Source of the DNA: Marinicella litoralis
GTDB lineage: Bacteria > Pseudomonadota > Gammaproteobacteria > Xanthomonadales > Marinicellaceae
Assembly: GCF_002591915.1 (NCBI RefSeq)
Contig: NZ_NIHB01000001.1
Coordinates: 1,044,337-1,108,336 of the forward strand
Direction of reading: 5' to 3'
DNA: 64,000 nt
Shown here: in pieces, positions 6,255 through 17,400 of the stretch
Layout: every line of letters starts with the position of its first letter
How positions within the stretch are numbered: the stretch's first letter is position 1
Position numbers and translations under genes: made by a program
Notes under the pieces: model-generated
Databases searched by the model: none
The model's input: only the letters and a program-made list of their open reading frames with translations
Told to the model about the DNA's origin: nothing

Positions 6255-8213
6255 TCACTGGGCTGCTTCAAAATCATTGGCAAAAATGAGGTCAAAAGAC
6301 AAGGTGTTTGAGAATATGATGACCCCAGCTTCGTTGTCAGCGATGGCCAAGACTTGATCGCTGACCGTCACTTTTTTTGCCAATCCTGGGGTGTTTAAAC
6401 CAGATAAGTAAACCGGTTGGGTTGGGTCAGTTACATCGTACATCATCAATCCATACAATGCACCAGCGGCCAGATAAGCCACATTGTTGTGAACTTTTAC
6501 ACCTTCCATGGTAAAGATGAAGTCAATGTCTGCCACTTCATGCGCCATGCTGGGAATGCTGGTGTCCCAAATACGTAAACCATCGGTGTTATTGGCAATG
6601 TACAGGTAGTTGTCGACCCAATCAATACCAAAAACAGGTCTGTTCAAAGTGTGGGTAAACAAGGTTTGTGGGTTGGCTTTGTCTGAAAAATCAACCAAAT
6701 AAAAGCTCAATGCACCCGCGATGGCCAACAAATCACCGCTTTTAGCCACTTGACGTGCGGCGCCTTCCGACCATTGGGCCAGTAAATTAATTGAACCATC
6801 CTGGCTGATTTCCAACCACTTTAAGCCCTGGCTAGACACATCGCCACCGACGATCACTTCATTGTCATCAACCACCAGAATTTCATGGTTGCTGGAATAG
6901 CCTAACAAGTCATAAGGTGGTAATTCGACGGGTTGGGCTGGATTTGAAATGTCTGTTATCATTAATTGATTTGATGTGGTTCCCAGTACCAAGTCACCCA
7001 GTATGACCCCAGAAGTGAATGAGGATTCAGGATATAACCAAGCCATCAGGTTTGGTCTGGATGGGTTACCCAAGCTGAGCAAGGCCAAGCCGCTGTTGTC
7101 TGTGGCTGCTAACACGTAGCGGTCATCGCTGAAAATATGGATCGAGTTTTGTAACAAAGGCAATGCTTGAACCAAACTGGCTGAACCTTCTGTGAGGGCA
7201 GTTGATAGGTCATGACTTTCCAAATCATGATTGACAGTGAATGCACTGGGTGTAATCACATGAGCCACTTGATCGTCCAAGGTAAACCTGAATGCACCGG
7301 TGGTGGTTTCGTATAACAACATGGGGTTGTTGGGGTCTTGGATGTCAAATACTTTCAGCCCATCATTCAATTCAGCAACCACCAGGTGATCGGTACCCAT
7401 GGGCCTGACACCTCGAACATAATTGGTTTGGCTGTTGTCCATATCAAGCAAGGTATTCACAGCGATGACTGGTGAAGTTTGTAATTCAATCACGTTCAAG
7501 CCATCCAAGCCCTTGTCCAAATAAGCTTTGTCACCAGCTATGTGGATGCCGGTTAACCGGCTGAAATTACTGTCACGAAACACCAAAGACATCTGATTGA
7601 TGTCGGTGATATCCACCACCGACAAACCATCAAAACCATCGGCAATCCATGCATGGTCTGCATAGATTTCTACATCCCAAACGGAATTGATTCCCAGTTC
7701 AATGTAATCACCAACAATCTGAATGTTCAGTGGGTCACTGACATCCAAGGCAAACAACCCTTTGGGTGTTACCGTGGTGATTAAGGTGTTGTTGTCTTTG
7801 AAGGCCATGCCATAAGGGGCTCCACCTTGGTATTGTGCTGGTAATGTGCTGGCAGCGAAATCAAATCGACCCAACAGGTAAATGGATTCTGGATCGGCTA
7901 TATTCAATAAACTGACCCATTGTTGTTTGTCTGAGGCGGCCAATTTTGTTCCATCAGGACTGATGGTTAAATGCTCGATGGGACTGAGCAATCTAAAAGA
8001 GGAGTGAATGGCCGGTTGGTGATTGGCGTTGACAATTGCTACATGCAGTACGCCGCCTTCGGCAAAAAACAAATAATTATTGCCATTGGCTTGGTGCGAT
8101 ATCAACGTGTTGGCCGGTCCATAAGGCCAGTGACCTGCATAGTCAAAGTCAGCCAATTGGGCTGCGGCCCAATGGCACAGGATCAGTAAAATTACGCCAG
8201 TCATTGTTCTCAT
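6255..8213 (-). CDS. Exported LVIVD-repeat beta-propeller protein with C-terminal IFxxxFE motif
   Basis: The 652-residue product starts with a signal peptide (MRTMTGVILLILCHWAAAQ). Repeats of the type VDISDPxNxxxVG occur throughout (ALDVSDPLNIQIVGDY, VVDITDINQMSLVF, VFDIQDPNNPMLLYE, MITDISNPAQPVELP, MYDVTDPTQPVYLSG), which is the LVIVD repeat of extracellular beta-propellers. The C-terminus is SFDLIFANDFEAAQ, a variant of the tag seen on several exported proteins in this window. The start at 8213 has AGAGG 7 bases upstream and is preferred over an upstream in-frame start at 8252. Probably surface or periplasmic; ligand unknown. Confidence 0.8.
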   Translation of the reverse strand: MRTMTGVILLILCHWAAAQLADFDYAGHWPYGPANTLISHQANGNNYLFFAEGGVLHVAIVNANHQPAIHSSFRLLSPIEHLTISPDGTKLAASDKQQWVSLLNIADPESIYLLGRFDFAASTLPAQYQGGAPYGMAFKDNNTLITTVTPKGLFALDVSDPLNIQIVGDYIELGINSVWDVEIYADHAWIADGFDGLSVVDITDINQMSLVFRDSNFSRLTGIHIAGDKAYLDKGLDGLNVIELQTSPVIAVNTLLDMDNSQTNYVRGVRPMGTDHLVVAELNDGLKVFDIQDPNNPMLLYETTTGAFRFTLDDQVAHVITPSAFTVNHDLESHDLSTALTEGSASLVQALPLLQNSIHIFSDDRYVLAATDNSGLALLSLGNPSRPNLMAWLYPESSFTSGVILGDLVLGTTSNQLMITDISNPAQPVELPPYDLLGYSSNHEILVVDDNEVIVGGDVSSQGLKWLEISQDGSINLLAQWSEGAARQVAKSGDLLAIAGALSFYLVDFSDKANPQTLFTHTLNRPVFGIDWVDNYLYIANNTDGLRIWDTSIPSMAHEVADIDFIFTMEGVKVHNNVAYLAAGALYGLMMYDVTDPTQPVYLSGLNTPGLAKKVTVSDQVLAIADNEAGVIIFSNTLSFDLIFANDFEAAQ

Positions 8214-8374
8214 CACAAACCTCTGCACAATTGAAAATAAGCAGGTTAGCAAGTGTGGTATTTTTATACTTGAAATTAAGCTGAAAAATTCATGAAATAA
8301 ATATAAATGCCCACGGCAGACTCAATATTCACCTTAATTCAGTCAAGTCAGGGGAGGTGGTTATGCCAAAGGGG

Positions 8375-9007
8375 TTAGACCTTACGCAGGGTGAGGTTGA
8401 TGCGGTGTGCCCCCAGGTTTGGGTGGGGAATGCTGTGTTTGGTTTTCACACCATGGTAAATTAATCGAGCTGAACGACCCCATACCATCACATCACCATC
8501 ATACAATTCAATTTCCAGTGGTTTGTTGTTGCGTGCATCGCCGTAAATTTGAAATCGTGCACTCATGCCCAAAGACACAGAGACAATGGGTTGGCTCAAG
8601 TCAGGTTCATTTTTATCTTGGTGTGCGGTGAGTACTCGGCCTTGTTTGTAGTGGTTGATCAGACAGGCGTTGGGTTGAAAATTCTTGAAATTGGCATGTC
8701 TGGCAGCGGTCAATGCCAGTTGTTTGAATGGCTGTGGCATGGCGGGCCATGGCCGCTTGGAGCTGGGATCTTTGGCAGCATAACGATAGCCTGTGGGTTC
8801 ACTGATCCAGCCTAAATCGCCACAATTGGTCATTGAGATATTGAGTTTTTTACCGCCTGGGGTGTGCATGAACCGAAAGGGGGCTTGTGCAGTGACGGCT
8901 TTGACCTCATCAATCAATGACTCATATGAAGTGAAATTCCTGAGTAAATAAATGTCTTTTTGAATTTCTTCAATCAGTTGGCTGTTGGGTGAAAATAAAT
9001 CATTCAT
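8375..9007 (-). CDS. alkB: Alkylated DNA repair dioxygenase AlkB
   Basis: The 210-residue protein matches E. coli AlkB (216 residues) in length and motif spacing. The Fe(II) ligands are H129, D131 (TAHQDKNEPD) and H185 (IYHGVK); the 2-oxoglutarate-binding arginines are R202 and R208 (HRINLTLRKV). NHY, the expected substrate/cofactor segment, is at 118-120. It oxidatively removes 1-methyladenine and 3-methylcytosine lesions from DNA. It is not in an obvious ada operon here; the neighbour 3' on the same strand is the exported LVIVD protein, about 160 bases away. Confidence 0.93.
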   Translation of the reverse strand: MNDLFSPNSQLIEEIQKDIYLLRNFTSYESLIDEVKAVTAQAPFRFMHTPGGKKLNISMTNCGDLGWISEPTGYRYAAKDPSSKRPWPAMPQPFKQLALTAARHANFKNFQPNACLINHYKQGRVLTAHQDKNEPDLSQPIVSVSLGMSARFQIYGDARNNKPLEIELYDGDVMVWGRSARLIYHGVKTKHSIPHPNLGAHRINLTLRKV

Positions 9008-9126
9008 GGTTTTATTTAAACATGTGCATCAGCAAAAGCCAGAGAAAATTGACCTGTTATAATGGGTATTTTCTCATTGGTATTTCTGTCTGCAGTGAAA
9101 GTTGATTTTGTAGGGCTGTTTTCTGT

Positions 9127-10302
9127 ATGAAAAATAATCAGTCAAATAGAATGGCAAAAGTGAAAAGCATTTTTCATTACCTCAGCATAGGTTCAAAAGC
9201 AGGCAAAATACCTGAATTGGATGGTTTGCGAGCTTTGGCCATATTGTTGGTTTTATGCCATCATTTCATGACCTTTTACAGTGAAAATCACGGGTCATAT
9301 GTCAGGGGGTTGTTGCCTGAAGCCGTCAGTCATTTGTTATTCAATGCCTGGTTGGGTGTTGATTTATTTTTTGTTTTGAGTGGATATTTGATATTTCATC
9401 ATCTGCTCAATGTGCAGCAACATCCGAATAAAAAGCAGACTTATGGTCGCTATGCATTGAAACGTGTGCTGCGCACATTTCCGTTGTATTACGCCATCAT
9501 TTTGTTGGTCAGCTTGGGTTTAATTCCTTATTATCGAGTGGCTGCAGCCCCGTCTGAGTACTTGGTTCATTTTTTGTTTTTACAAGATTATTTGGGTGCC
9601 CACATATTGGTGCCATTGTGGTCATTGGCCACGGAAGAAAAGTTTTATATTTTGGCGCCGATATTTTTGCTGCTGACCAGGCGCTTATCACCGGTTAAAA
9701 CCATTGGGATCTTGGTGGTCTTTATGTTGTTTATGCTGGCTCTGAAAACTGTGGTGATGATTCAGTCTGACCAAGTTTTGAATCACACCAAGTTCTTTGA
9801 ACAATACCGGGCACCATTTCACTATGCCATGGTTTCAATTTTAGTGGGTGTGGTGGTGGCGATTTTGGCTCGACTGCCATCATCGAGCAAACGGCACAGT
9901 GCGGTTGTGGTGGCCACTGTATTGATTATTGTCATCATGTTGTTTACCAACTTATACAACCCAGAAAATTGGCTTGGACTGAATATATTACATTTACTGG
10001 TGGTGATGATTTTTGGTGTTTGGGTGTGGGCAGCGGTTAAAAATACAGGAGCATGGTATCTGCGGTTTTTAACTGGGCGGGTACTGAGGGTGGTGTCTGT
10101 CTTGTCATATTCACTTTATTTGACCCATTATACGGTGTTACCATGGGTTTATAGATTGCATAAACAACATGTGACCAGTGAACAAGCTTGGATTCATGCA
10201 GGCAGCTTTTTGTTGATTTACCTTGCGCTCACAGTCGCATTCAGTCTGTTGTTGCACTACTTGATTGAAAAACCGTTTTTAACCATCAAAGATCGTTTGT
10301 AG
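9127..10302 (+). CDS. Acyltransferase 3 family membrane protein
   Basis: The 391-residue protein has about ten hydrophobic segments. The family signature lies at residues 28-48 (IPELDGLRALAILLVLCHHF, with the conserved His pair). LWSLATEEKFYILAP matches the conserved [WS]xxxExxFY block. Members O-acylate sugars of lipopolysaccharide, peptidoglycan or other envelope glycans, taking acyl groups across the inner membrane. No clear ribosome site precedes the start; an internal ATG 24 bases on is an alternative. The substrate cannot be told because no polysaccharide genes are adjacent. Confidence 0.85.
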   Translation: MKNNQSNRMAKVKSIFHYLSIGSKAGKIPELDGLRALAILLVLCHHFMTFYSENHGSYVRGLLPEAVSHLLFNAWLGVDLFFVLSGYLIFHHLLNVQQHPNKKQTYGRYALKRVLRTFPLYYAIILLVSLGLIPYYRVAAAPSEYLVHFLFLQDYLGAHILVPLWSLATEEKFYILAPIFLLLTRRLSPVKTIGILVVFMLFMLALKTVVMIQSDQVLNHTKFFEQYRAPFHYAMVSILVGVVVAILARLPSSSKRHSAVVVATVLIIVIMLFTNLYNPENWLGLNILHLLVVMIFGVWVWAAVKNTGAWYLRFLTGRVLRVVSVLSYSLYLTHYTVLPWVYRLHKQHVTSEQAWIHAGSFLLIYLALTVAFSLLLHYLIEKPFLTIKDRL

Positions 10303-10374
10303 CGCCATCAATCAACGATATGACAGGCCCATTTAATGTGATGATTTTTTCAAAACAAAACCAAGGGTGACACA

Positions 10375-10989
10375 ATGACAGATCCTTTAGAGCCACCAAT
10401 CAAATCAGCTTCTCAAACAGCAAGAACCAGCCCTGAGCGTTTGAATTTCATTATTGCCGTCTGTGCGATATTAATCTCAGCGGCTTCTTTCTATGCCACC
10501 TATTTACAAGCGGATGCAGCCAACAAGCAGGTCAAAGCCATGACCTTACCGTTGATTCAATATGGTCACGGCAATGCCATGGGTGATGATGAAAAAGTGA
10601 TTAATTTCTCATTAAAAAATGCCGGCATCGGACCCGCTTTGTTGCGTACAGTTGAGTTTACCTACCAAGGAAAAACCTATGATCATATTTTTCAAATTCT
10701 CAATGATTGCTGTAAAACAGTGACTGACTTGTATTACACCGAAGAAAAACACGCCGCCAATGACTTACCACAGTTCATCACCAGCCCTTTGGTCAATACC
10801 ATCATTGCTGGGCAAGACAACCATGTGTTTTTGAAGTTCAAGTACCATGAAAAAACCAAAGAATTGTGGGAGTTGTTGAATGAGATCAGGTTTGATTTTG
10901 AATTTTCAGCTTGCTATTGTTCCATGTTAGATCAATGTTATACCGTGAATGAAAAAGCCGAAAGCCAAGCAGTGAAAGCCTGCCGCTAA
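10375..10989 (+). CDS. Hypothetical membrane-anchored protein
   Basis: The 204-residue product has one N-terminal membrane segment (FIIAVCAILISAASFYATYL, about residues 25-44), then a short charged linker and a likely extracytoplasmic beta-rich domain. KNAGIGPALLRTVEFTY resembles a motif common in small membrane-anchored proteins of unknown function. Five cysteines (CCK; CYCSM...QCY; ACR) suggest disulfides. It follows the acyltransferase by 72 bases on the same strand; functional linkage is not evident. Confidence 0.65.
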   Translation: MTDPLEPPIKSASQTARTSPERLNFIIAVCAILISAASFYATYLQADAANKQVKAMTLPLIQYGHGNAMGDDEKVINFSLKNAGIGPALLRTVEFTYQGKTYDHIFQILNDCCKTVTDLYYTEEKHAANDLPQFITSPLVNTIIAGQDNHVFLKFKYHEKTKELWELLNEIRFDFEFSACYCSMLDQCYTVNEKAESQAVKACR

Positions 10990-11030
10990 CTCAATCTATT
11001 GACTTTAAATGGGTTTATTTGAATTAATTT

Positions 11031-11059
11031 GAAACCTTTTTGTATCGGCTGTGTATAGT
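11031..11059 (+). promoter_or_regulatory. Candidate promoter of the ECF sigma operon
   Basis: GAAACC (11031-11036) followed after 17 bases by TATAGT (11054-11059) resembles the GAAC-type -35 element used by many ECF sigma factors, which often drive their own gene. The overlapping TTGAAA could alternatively be a housekeeping -35 with a long spacer. Distance to the ATG at 11087 is 27 bases. Confidence 0.3.
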
Positions 11060-11086
11060 TGCTTATGAACAGCTTGAATACACATA

Positions 11087-11707
11087 ATGAACCTGATGCC
11101 AAAATCTAACAGCCAGCAGAAAGCAGCACCATCGGTGCTTGATCTAGAAGAGCGTACTTGGCTGGGAGCCCATTTGCGAGGAGATCAACAGGCTTTTGCT
11201 AAGTTGATGCAAGCTTATAGAAAGCCAGTCTATAGTTTCCTGGTTCGCAATGGCATAGATTCAGCATGTAGGGACGATGTGTTTCAAGAAGTGTTTCTTA
11301 AAATTCACAAGTCAGCCCACAGTTACCAAGCCAATCGCCCGTTGAGTCCCTGGATATTCACCATTGCCATCAACACCATTCGCAATTTCCAAAGAAAAGT
11401 CCAACCGGCGATTCTGAGTCTTGAAGCCGCAGCAGTCATTGAGGATGAAGCACCATCGCCAGACAGTACAGCACAATTGGATGAAACCATTGATTGGTTG
11501 GAACAAGCAGTGATTCAATTGCCACCGGCACAGGCGGAGGCATTTACTTTGTCCATCATCAAAGGCATGAAAATCAAACAAGTGAGTGAAATTCTTGGAT
11601 TGCCTTTGAACACCATAAAAACCCAACTCAGGCGCGCTCGTCAAACTTTGTTAGATTCATTTCAATCAAACAAAGACAATCACCCAGGAGTCAAACATGA
11701 CCAATGA
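11087..11707 (+). CDS. ECF-type RNA polymerase sigma factor
   Basis: The 206-residue protein has sigma region 2 (QAFAKLMQAYRKPVYSFL through DDVFQEVFLKIH to PLSPWIFTIAINTIRN) and region 4 (LPPAQAEAFTLSIIKGMKIK followed by VSEILGLPLNTIKTQLRRA). It directs RNA polymerase to a specialised promoter set. The stop overlaps the start of the anti-sigma gene by 11 bases, so the two are translationally coupled. Regulation is presumably by that partner. Assignment to a numbered ECF group would need a profile search. Confidence 0.9.
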   Translation: MNLMPKSNSQQKAAPSVLDLEERTWLGAHLRGDQQAFAKLMQAYRKPVYSFLVRNGIDSACRDDVFQEVFLKIHKSAHSYQANRPLSPWIFTIAINTIRNFQRKVQPAILSLEAAAVIEDEAPSPDSTAQLDETIDWLEQAVIQLPPAQAEAFTLSIIKGMKIKQVSEILGLPLNTIKTQLRRARQTLLDSFQSNKDNHPGVKHDQ

Positions 11708-14354
11708 TATGAATAAATGTGATGACATCAGAAGTCAGTTATTTGAGTTAAATCCAACTGATTCATTGACCGAAAGTATGAAAAAACACTTGGATCAATG
11801 CGCCGCTTGTTCAAGCGTTCATCAAGACCTTATGGCCATCAATCAAGGGGTTCAATTGATGCCCGAACACGATGTTTCAGATGCAGTGTTTGACCAAACT
11901 TTGCAAGCCATACAAGCTGAAAAAACACCCAGTCACTTCAGACCCAAAGGCATCAATCCACAATGGGCCTCTGGACTGGCAGCTTCATTTGTGTTGGTGG
12001 CTGTGGCAGGCTTGATTTACAACGGTTCAATTTCTGAATTCCAAGCCGACTTCAATCAAGTGCCTGCCACTTCAGAGGTGGGTGCTGACACCAAAACTCG
12101 ATACAATCAGACCAACAAAGAGGCCGTTTCAGTCAATAAACCGGCAGCCGAAGAAGACAGAAAACGCGATGCCAACAAAGCAGAAACAGCAAGACAAGCT
12201 GGTGGCTTTACTGCAGCAGAACCCGAGATGAACGAGACAAAACCAGTGTCAGCGGAGCGGGTGGTCAATGTCCCTTTGGAACAATCAATCCCCGCCAAAC
12301 CCAAGGCAGTTAGTGCTGGTGTGCTGGCAGAAGTTTTGGCAGATCATACAGCCAGAAACGATGGGTTGGTAACCGTTGAAGACAGATTTGAATTCGCTGA
12401 TGATGAACAAGATCGCAGACAATCAGTGGGAAAAGCAGCCGTTACCGGTTCAAGATTAAAGCGATCAGAACCCTTGCCAGTCATTGAATCAGCTCATGAT
12501 GCGGATAAAACGTTGGATCAATTACTGCCCCATGTGCAACAGGTAGTCCCTGAGGCTGCTGTTGATTATGACCAAGGCGCTGTTGAGCTTAAAAAGCAAC
12601 AAGACCCAGTGGCTCAATTCAAGAACGCGGAATTAATGGCGTCTAAGGCTGAGAAGGGCGATTTAAAACCCAGTGCTGTGAGCACACCCAGGCGAGGTAC
12701 ACACAAAGATGGTTTGTTGGCCAACATGGAAGAAGGTGAAGCTTTTGCTTCAGACGATTCAATGGCAGGTGCTTTGGGTAGCGGCGCGCCCACTGACCAA
12801 AGTGTTGCCATGAAATACTTGGCAGATTTACAAAATACAGCACACCTTAAGTTCAAATCTGCCACCGGTTACTGGGCCAACAGTTATTTGCCCGGTGATC
12901 CAAATATGCGTTGGATCCAAGCCCAATTAAAACAAGACCATGGCTTGAACCTTCCGTTGATCCAACAAAATGTACAGCCATTTGATTATCCGACCCATGC
13001 CGCGTTGGCATTGTATTTAAACAGTGACCACCAATCCTTGAACGAATCTGGACCAACCAGAATGCGTTTACAAGTGGGTGTCCAAGCAGGTCAGCAAAAA
13101 GGCGGTCATCGCTCGGCCTTGAATTTGGCGGTGGTATTGGATTTGGGACTACCGCAAAAGTCATCGATGTACAAACAAGAGTCTATGGCTTTATTGCAAG
13201 CATTGCTTAAAGCCAAACAGCCGACCGATCAAATTTCAGTGTATGTTTCAGGTGGTGGCCAACTGATTGCTGCTGATGATTTCAGACATGGTCCCATTCA
13301 AGTGGCATTGGACCAATTGTTCAGCCAACCACAAACCAATGAATCTGATTTGTTGCAAACCTTAGCAACCGCCCATGCTTGGTTGAAAAGTCAAGATGAT
13401 CCCAATGCAGTGTTGGGTTCCAGTGCGGTGTTGTTGGTCTCTGCCAATCAGGCATTTGCCCAAACCACTGACCTTGCTTCAATCGAGACAAGGGTGCAAC
13501 AAAATGCCATTGATGGCATCACCCTCAGCACCGTTTCATTGGCTGGAATTGAGCACAGATTGCCCTTGCAGCGATTGGCATTGTTGGGGCAGGGTCACAG
13601 TCGTGTCTTGGCCGGCGCTCAAGATGCGCAAAGGTTGATTGATCAGGAACTGTTGGTGTCTTCTCGTGCGGTGGCCAGGGCTTTGCGTTTACAAATTAAA
13701 TTGGCCGAAGGTGTTCAGTTGATTGATGTATTGGATTCGTATGCTTTGAGTGAAGCCCAAGCCCAGAAAGTCAGGGATGCCGAACAAAGTTTAGATCAAA
13801 GGATGGCGAAGAATTTAGGCATTGCAGCTGACCGTGGTAAAGACGATGACGGCATACAAATAGTGATCCCCAGTTATTTTGCTGGTGACACCCATGTCAT
13901 CCTGTTGGATGTATTGGTTAATCGGCCGGGTCCGGTCGCGGAAGTATCGGCCAAGTACAAAGACTTGATCTATCTGCGCAATGCCACCAGCCAAAAGAGT
14001 TTACATCTGAGCACCGGACAAAACCAATTGGGCCCATTGGAATTGAATGTGATGAAAAATGTGTTGGCACAGCATTTGAGCCATACTGTTAAGCAGGCCA
14101 GTCAAGCCATTCGGCGCGGTGATCAAACCACTGCCGTGATGAAATTGCAGCACATACTTGAACTTTACCAAGGCATGAGACAACACATTCCAGCTTGGAA
14201 GTCAGATGCGGAAATGCAACAAGACGAATCCATCATTCAACAATACTTACATTTGTTGAACAGCCAATCTTCGATAAACCCCAAACAATATCAACTGATT
14301 GCTGATTCCATGCGTTTCATGAGTTGGCGAAAGTTAATCAGCCACAGTCCTTGA
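11697..14354 (+). CDS. Zinc-finger anti-sigma factor fused to degenerate VWA-like region
   Basis: The 885-residue protein has three parts. The N-terminus carries the HxxxCxxC anti-sigma zinc motif (H31, C35, C38 in KKHLDQCAACSS, plus C8). A membrane segment lies near residues 90-110 (ASGLAASFVLVAVAGLIY). A long Ala/Gln/Asp-rich linker leads to a C-terminal region from about residue 390 that begins with GYWANSYLPGDPNMRWIQAQL, typical of YfbK-like VWA proteins. The MIDAS DxSxS is not kept (AVVLDLGLPQKSS), so metal binding is doubtful. AGGAG precedes the start by 6 bases. It likely binds the sigma factor in the cytoplasm and senses an envelope signal outside. Confidence 0.8.
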   Translation: MTNDMNKCDDIRSQLFELNPTDSLTESMKKHLDQCAACSSVHQDLMAINQGVQLMPEHDVSDAVFDQTLQAIQAEKTPSHFRPKGINPQWASGLAASFVLVAVAGLIYNGSISEFQADFNQVPATSEVGADTKTRYNQTNKEAVSVNKPAAEEDRKRDANKAETARQAGGFTAAEPEMNETKPVSAERVVNVPLEQSIPAKPKAVSAGVLAEVLADHTARNDGLVTVEDRFEFADDEQDRRQSVGKAAVTGSRLKRSEPLPVIESAHDADKTLDQLLPHVQQVVPEAAVDYDQGAVELKKQQDPVAQFKNAELMASKAEKGDLKPSAVSTPRRGTHKDGLLANMEEGEAFASDDSMAGALGSGAPTDQSVAMKYLADLQNTAHLKFKSATGYWANSYLPGDPNMRWIQAQLKQDHGLNLPLIQQNVQPFDYPTHAALALYLNSDHQSLNESGPTRMRLQVGVQAGQQKGGHRSALNLAVVLDLGLPQKSSMYKQESMALLQALLKAKQPTDQISVYVSGGGQLIAADDFRHGPIQVALDQLFSQPQTNESDLLQTLATAHAWLKSQDDPNAVLGSSAVLLVSANQAFAQTTDLASIETRVQQNAIDGITLSTVSLAGIEHRLPLQRLALLGQGHSRVLAGAQDAQRLIDQELLVSSRAVARALRLQIKLAEGVQLIDVLDSYALSEAQAQKVRDAEQSLDQRMAKNLGIAADRGKDDDGIQIVIPSYFAGDTHVILLDVLVNRPGPVAEVSAKYKDLIYLRNATSQKSLHLSTGQNQLGPLELNVMKNVLAQHLSHTVKQASQAIRRGDQTTAVMKLQHILELYQGMRQHIPAWKSDAEMQQDESIIQQYLHLLNSQSSINPKQYQLIADSMRFMSWRKLISHSP

Positions 14355-14457
14355 CTGACCCAGTACTCACTCAACCAGTTTCACCATAACCTTTAATCAC
14401 GTCTAATGATGGTGCTTTGTTGCGCCAAAAAAAAGAACAAAACCAGAGGATAAAACC

Positions 14458-17400
14458 ATGAAAATATCACACCTGTTGTTATTCATTTTAGCGACATGGG
14501 CTTATGTCATGTCAGCCCATTCACAATCCACCGCTGAGGCAGTCGTCAGTCAGCCTGACCTGCACAACAATGGCGATGTCAGGATACCGCTGGCAAATTA
14601 CATCAAACTGATTGAAGACGCCAGAAATCCAGATTTGCCAGCCCCGGCTGCCTATGCCATTGGACAGTCTGATGTGACGGTTAAGCTCAGTGAACTGGAC
14701 GATCGCACCACGGCATACGTGACAGTCAATGCGCGCATCGAAGTGTTTGAGGATCAATGGAGTTTGATTCCGATTCTGCCCTATGGTGCAGCCATCACTG
14801 CAGTGACCATCAACGGCAAGTCGATCCAATTGGTACAAAATGCTGAGTGGATGTCTTGGAGTACCAACCAAGCGGGTACCGCCAATTTACAAATCAGTTA
14901 TTCAATTGATGCGGCTCGATCAGACCAAGGCCATGTGGTTCCTGTGCCCATACCGCGTGCATCTTCTACTCAATTAACCGTTGAGTTTTCTGGCAATGAG
15001 TTGGACATGGCGGTGATTCCAGCCTCGGATGTCAAAACCAGTCAACAAAATAAAATCAACCGAGTCACTGCCAACATCCCAACCACCTCGGCCTTGTTGA
15101 TTTCATGGCGAGTGCCAAGCAAACAACCTTATGTTCTCAGCCGGGCCAAGTACCAAGGGCAACTGCAGGACAAAGCCTTTACTTTTACTGCCGATTATCA
15201 AGTGGAAGTGTTCACGGGGGAGTCCATTCAATTGCCCTTGTTACCTAACTCAGTGACCTTAAATGACGTAAAAGTCGATGGCACAGCGGCCACCATCTTA
15301 GACCAGGAAGGTCAATTCAAAGTGTTGTTGCAAGGCAGGGGCAAACACCAAATCACTGTGGTTTTTCAATCAACGGTGAAGCAACAACAAGGGCCGCCAA
15401 GTGTGTCATTCCCTGTCCCTCGTGTCGCCATTTCGGAATTTGAATTGGTCTTAGCGGGCAATAAAGACATCAGCTATTATACGGGTCAACCAGACATCCA
15501 ATTGCAACTGGACCTCAAGCAAATCAATGGTCAGGTGAACAGCCAGTTCAAAGACAATGTCACCATTGGCCAAACCTTTATTCCGATGACCGATGTAGTC
15601 ACTTTTGCCTGGATAGACGCCATCCCCAAAGACAGCAAAACCGAAGTCAGGGCCAATGCCAATATCTACCATGCCATATCCGCCGAAGAAGGTGTGTTGT
15701 ACGGCAAGGGTCTGGTGGATTATGAAATCACCCATGGTGAAACATCCACCTTGTCGTTTCAAATACCCGCAACTGCGCAGGTGAATCGCATCACGGCAGT
15801 CACCGCTGGGATTTCAGATTGGACCGAAGCAAGCACCGATGAGGTCAAAACCATCAAAGTATTTTTAGACCGAAAAATCAAAGCCAATTTTCAATTGTTG
15901 GTTGAGTATGAACAGTTGTTGGGACAGCAAACCACAGCAAACAATGATCCAGCAGCGCTTGAAGCGATCAAAGTCCCCCTGATCAAAGCCTTGGCCATGC
16001 ATCGCCAACGGGGTATAGTGGCTTTGTTGGTGGGCAGCGAACTGACCCTGAAGCCAACCAAAGAACAAGGCGTCACCAGGGTGGGTGAAAATCAATTGCC
16101 GGCTTTTTTCCGCAACCAAATCAGCCAAACCATTGCCCACACGTTTAAATACACCAGTGACATGCCACAACTGACCGTGGAAACCATGGCGCCGATCAGA
16201 AAACAGGGCAAATACGATGCCCAAGTTGACACCTTAATTTCATTGGGTGAGGTCACCATGCGAGGCAGTGCGGGGATTCAAATTGATGTTAAATCAGGCA
16301 CCGTGTTGGCTTTGGATTTTGCCATCCCAGCAGGCGTGAATGTATTGCATGTCACCGGGCCGTCTTTGCGCATCCACAAAGTCATCACTGACCCAACCAA
16401 GGGTGCTGGCGCTGAACAATTAATCAAAGTTGAGTTCACCCAAGAAATGACCGGGCAGTTTCAACTAGAAGTTAATTATGAAAACATTTTGGAGGACAGC
16501 AAGTCTGAGTTGGAAGTGCCAACCATCCAAGTCACCGGTGCTGAGGTACAACATGGTCGAATTGCGGTTGAAGCATTGACTGCGGTTGAAATACAGGCCT
16601 CAAAAACCCTGCAATTATCAACTCTGGAGATCAATGAATTGCCACAACAATTGGTGTTAAAAACCACCAACCCCATATTGTTGGCATTCAAATACGTTAA
16701 CTCCAATACACCACACCAATTGAGCCTTAAAATGACCCGCCACCAAGAGTTGGCGGTTCAAGTGGCGGCGATTGAAACTGCCAACTACCAAACTTTGATC
16801 ACCGATGATGGCTTGGCAGTAACCACAGCGCGGTTCGATGTGCGTAACAGCCGTTTACAATTTTTGCGCTTGAGCCTACCGCTTGAGTCTGAAGTCTGGT
16901 CGGTATTTGTTAATGGCAAAGCCGAGAAACCAGCCAATGCCAATAACAACGACACCCACAGTGGCCAAAAAGACATTTTGATTAAAATGCTGAATTCGGC
17001 CACTGGGTTTCCAGTTGAAGTGGTGTATGCCACACCGATTAAGCAAATGGGCTTGTTTGGTACCATTTCATCGCAATTGCCACAACCGGACATGGTGGTG
17101 ACACACAGTTACTGGGATGTTTATTTGCCGGTGGGCCCAAATTATCAGGCGGTAGAAAGCAACATGAATCTGGTGACAGCCAAGCAATGGGTTGACCCAG
17201 CCAGGCATGCCACTTTAGGCGCCAAACAGGGCGCATCGCAGGTGGGTAAACCTTTGCGCATGACGGTGCCACAACAAGGCATTCAATACAGTTTTGAAAA
17301 GTTATACGCCAACCAATCTGATTCTCAAGCGGGCTTTCAAATCAGGTATGCCTCAGCGACTGGAAATCAGGTGGGCCTGTTGGTCAGTATCATCAGTGTG

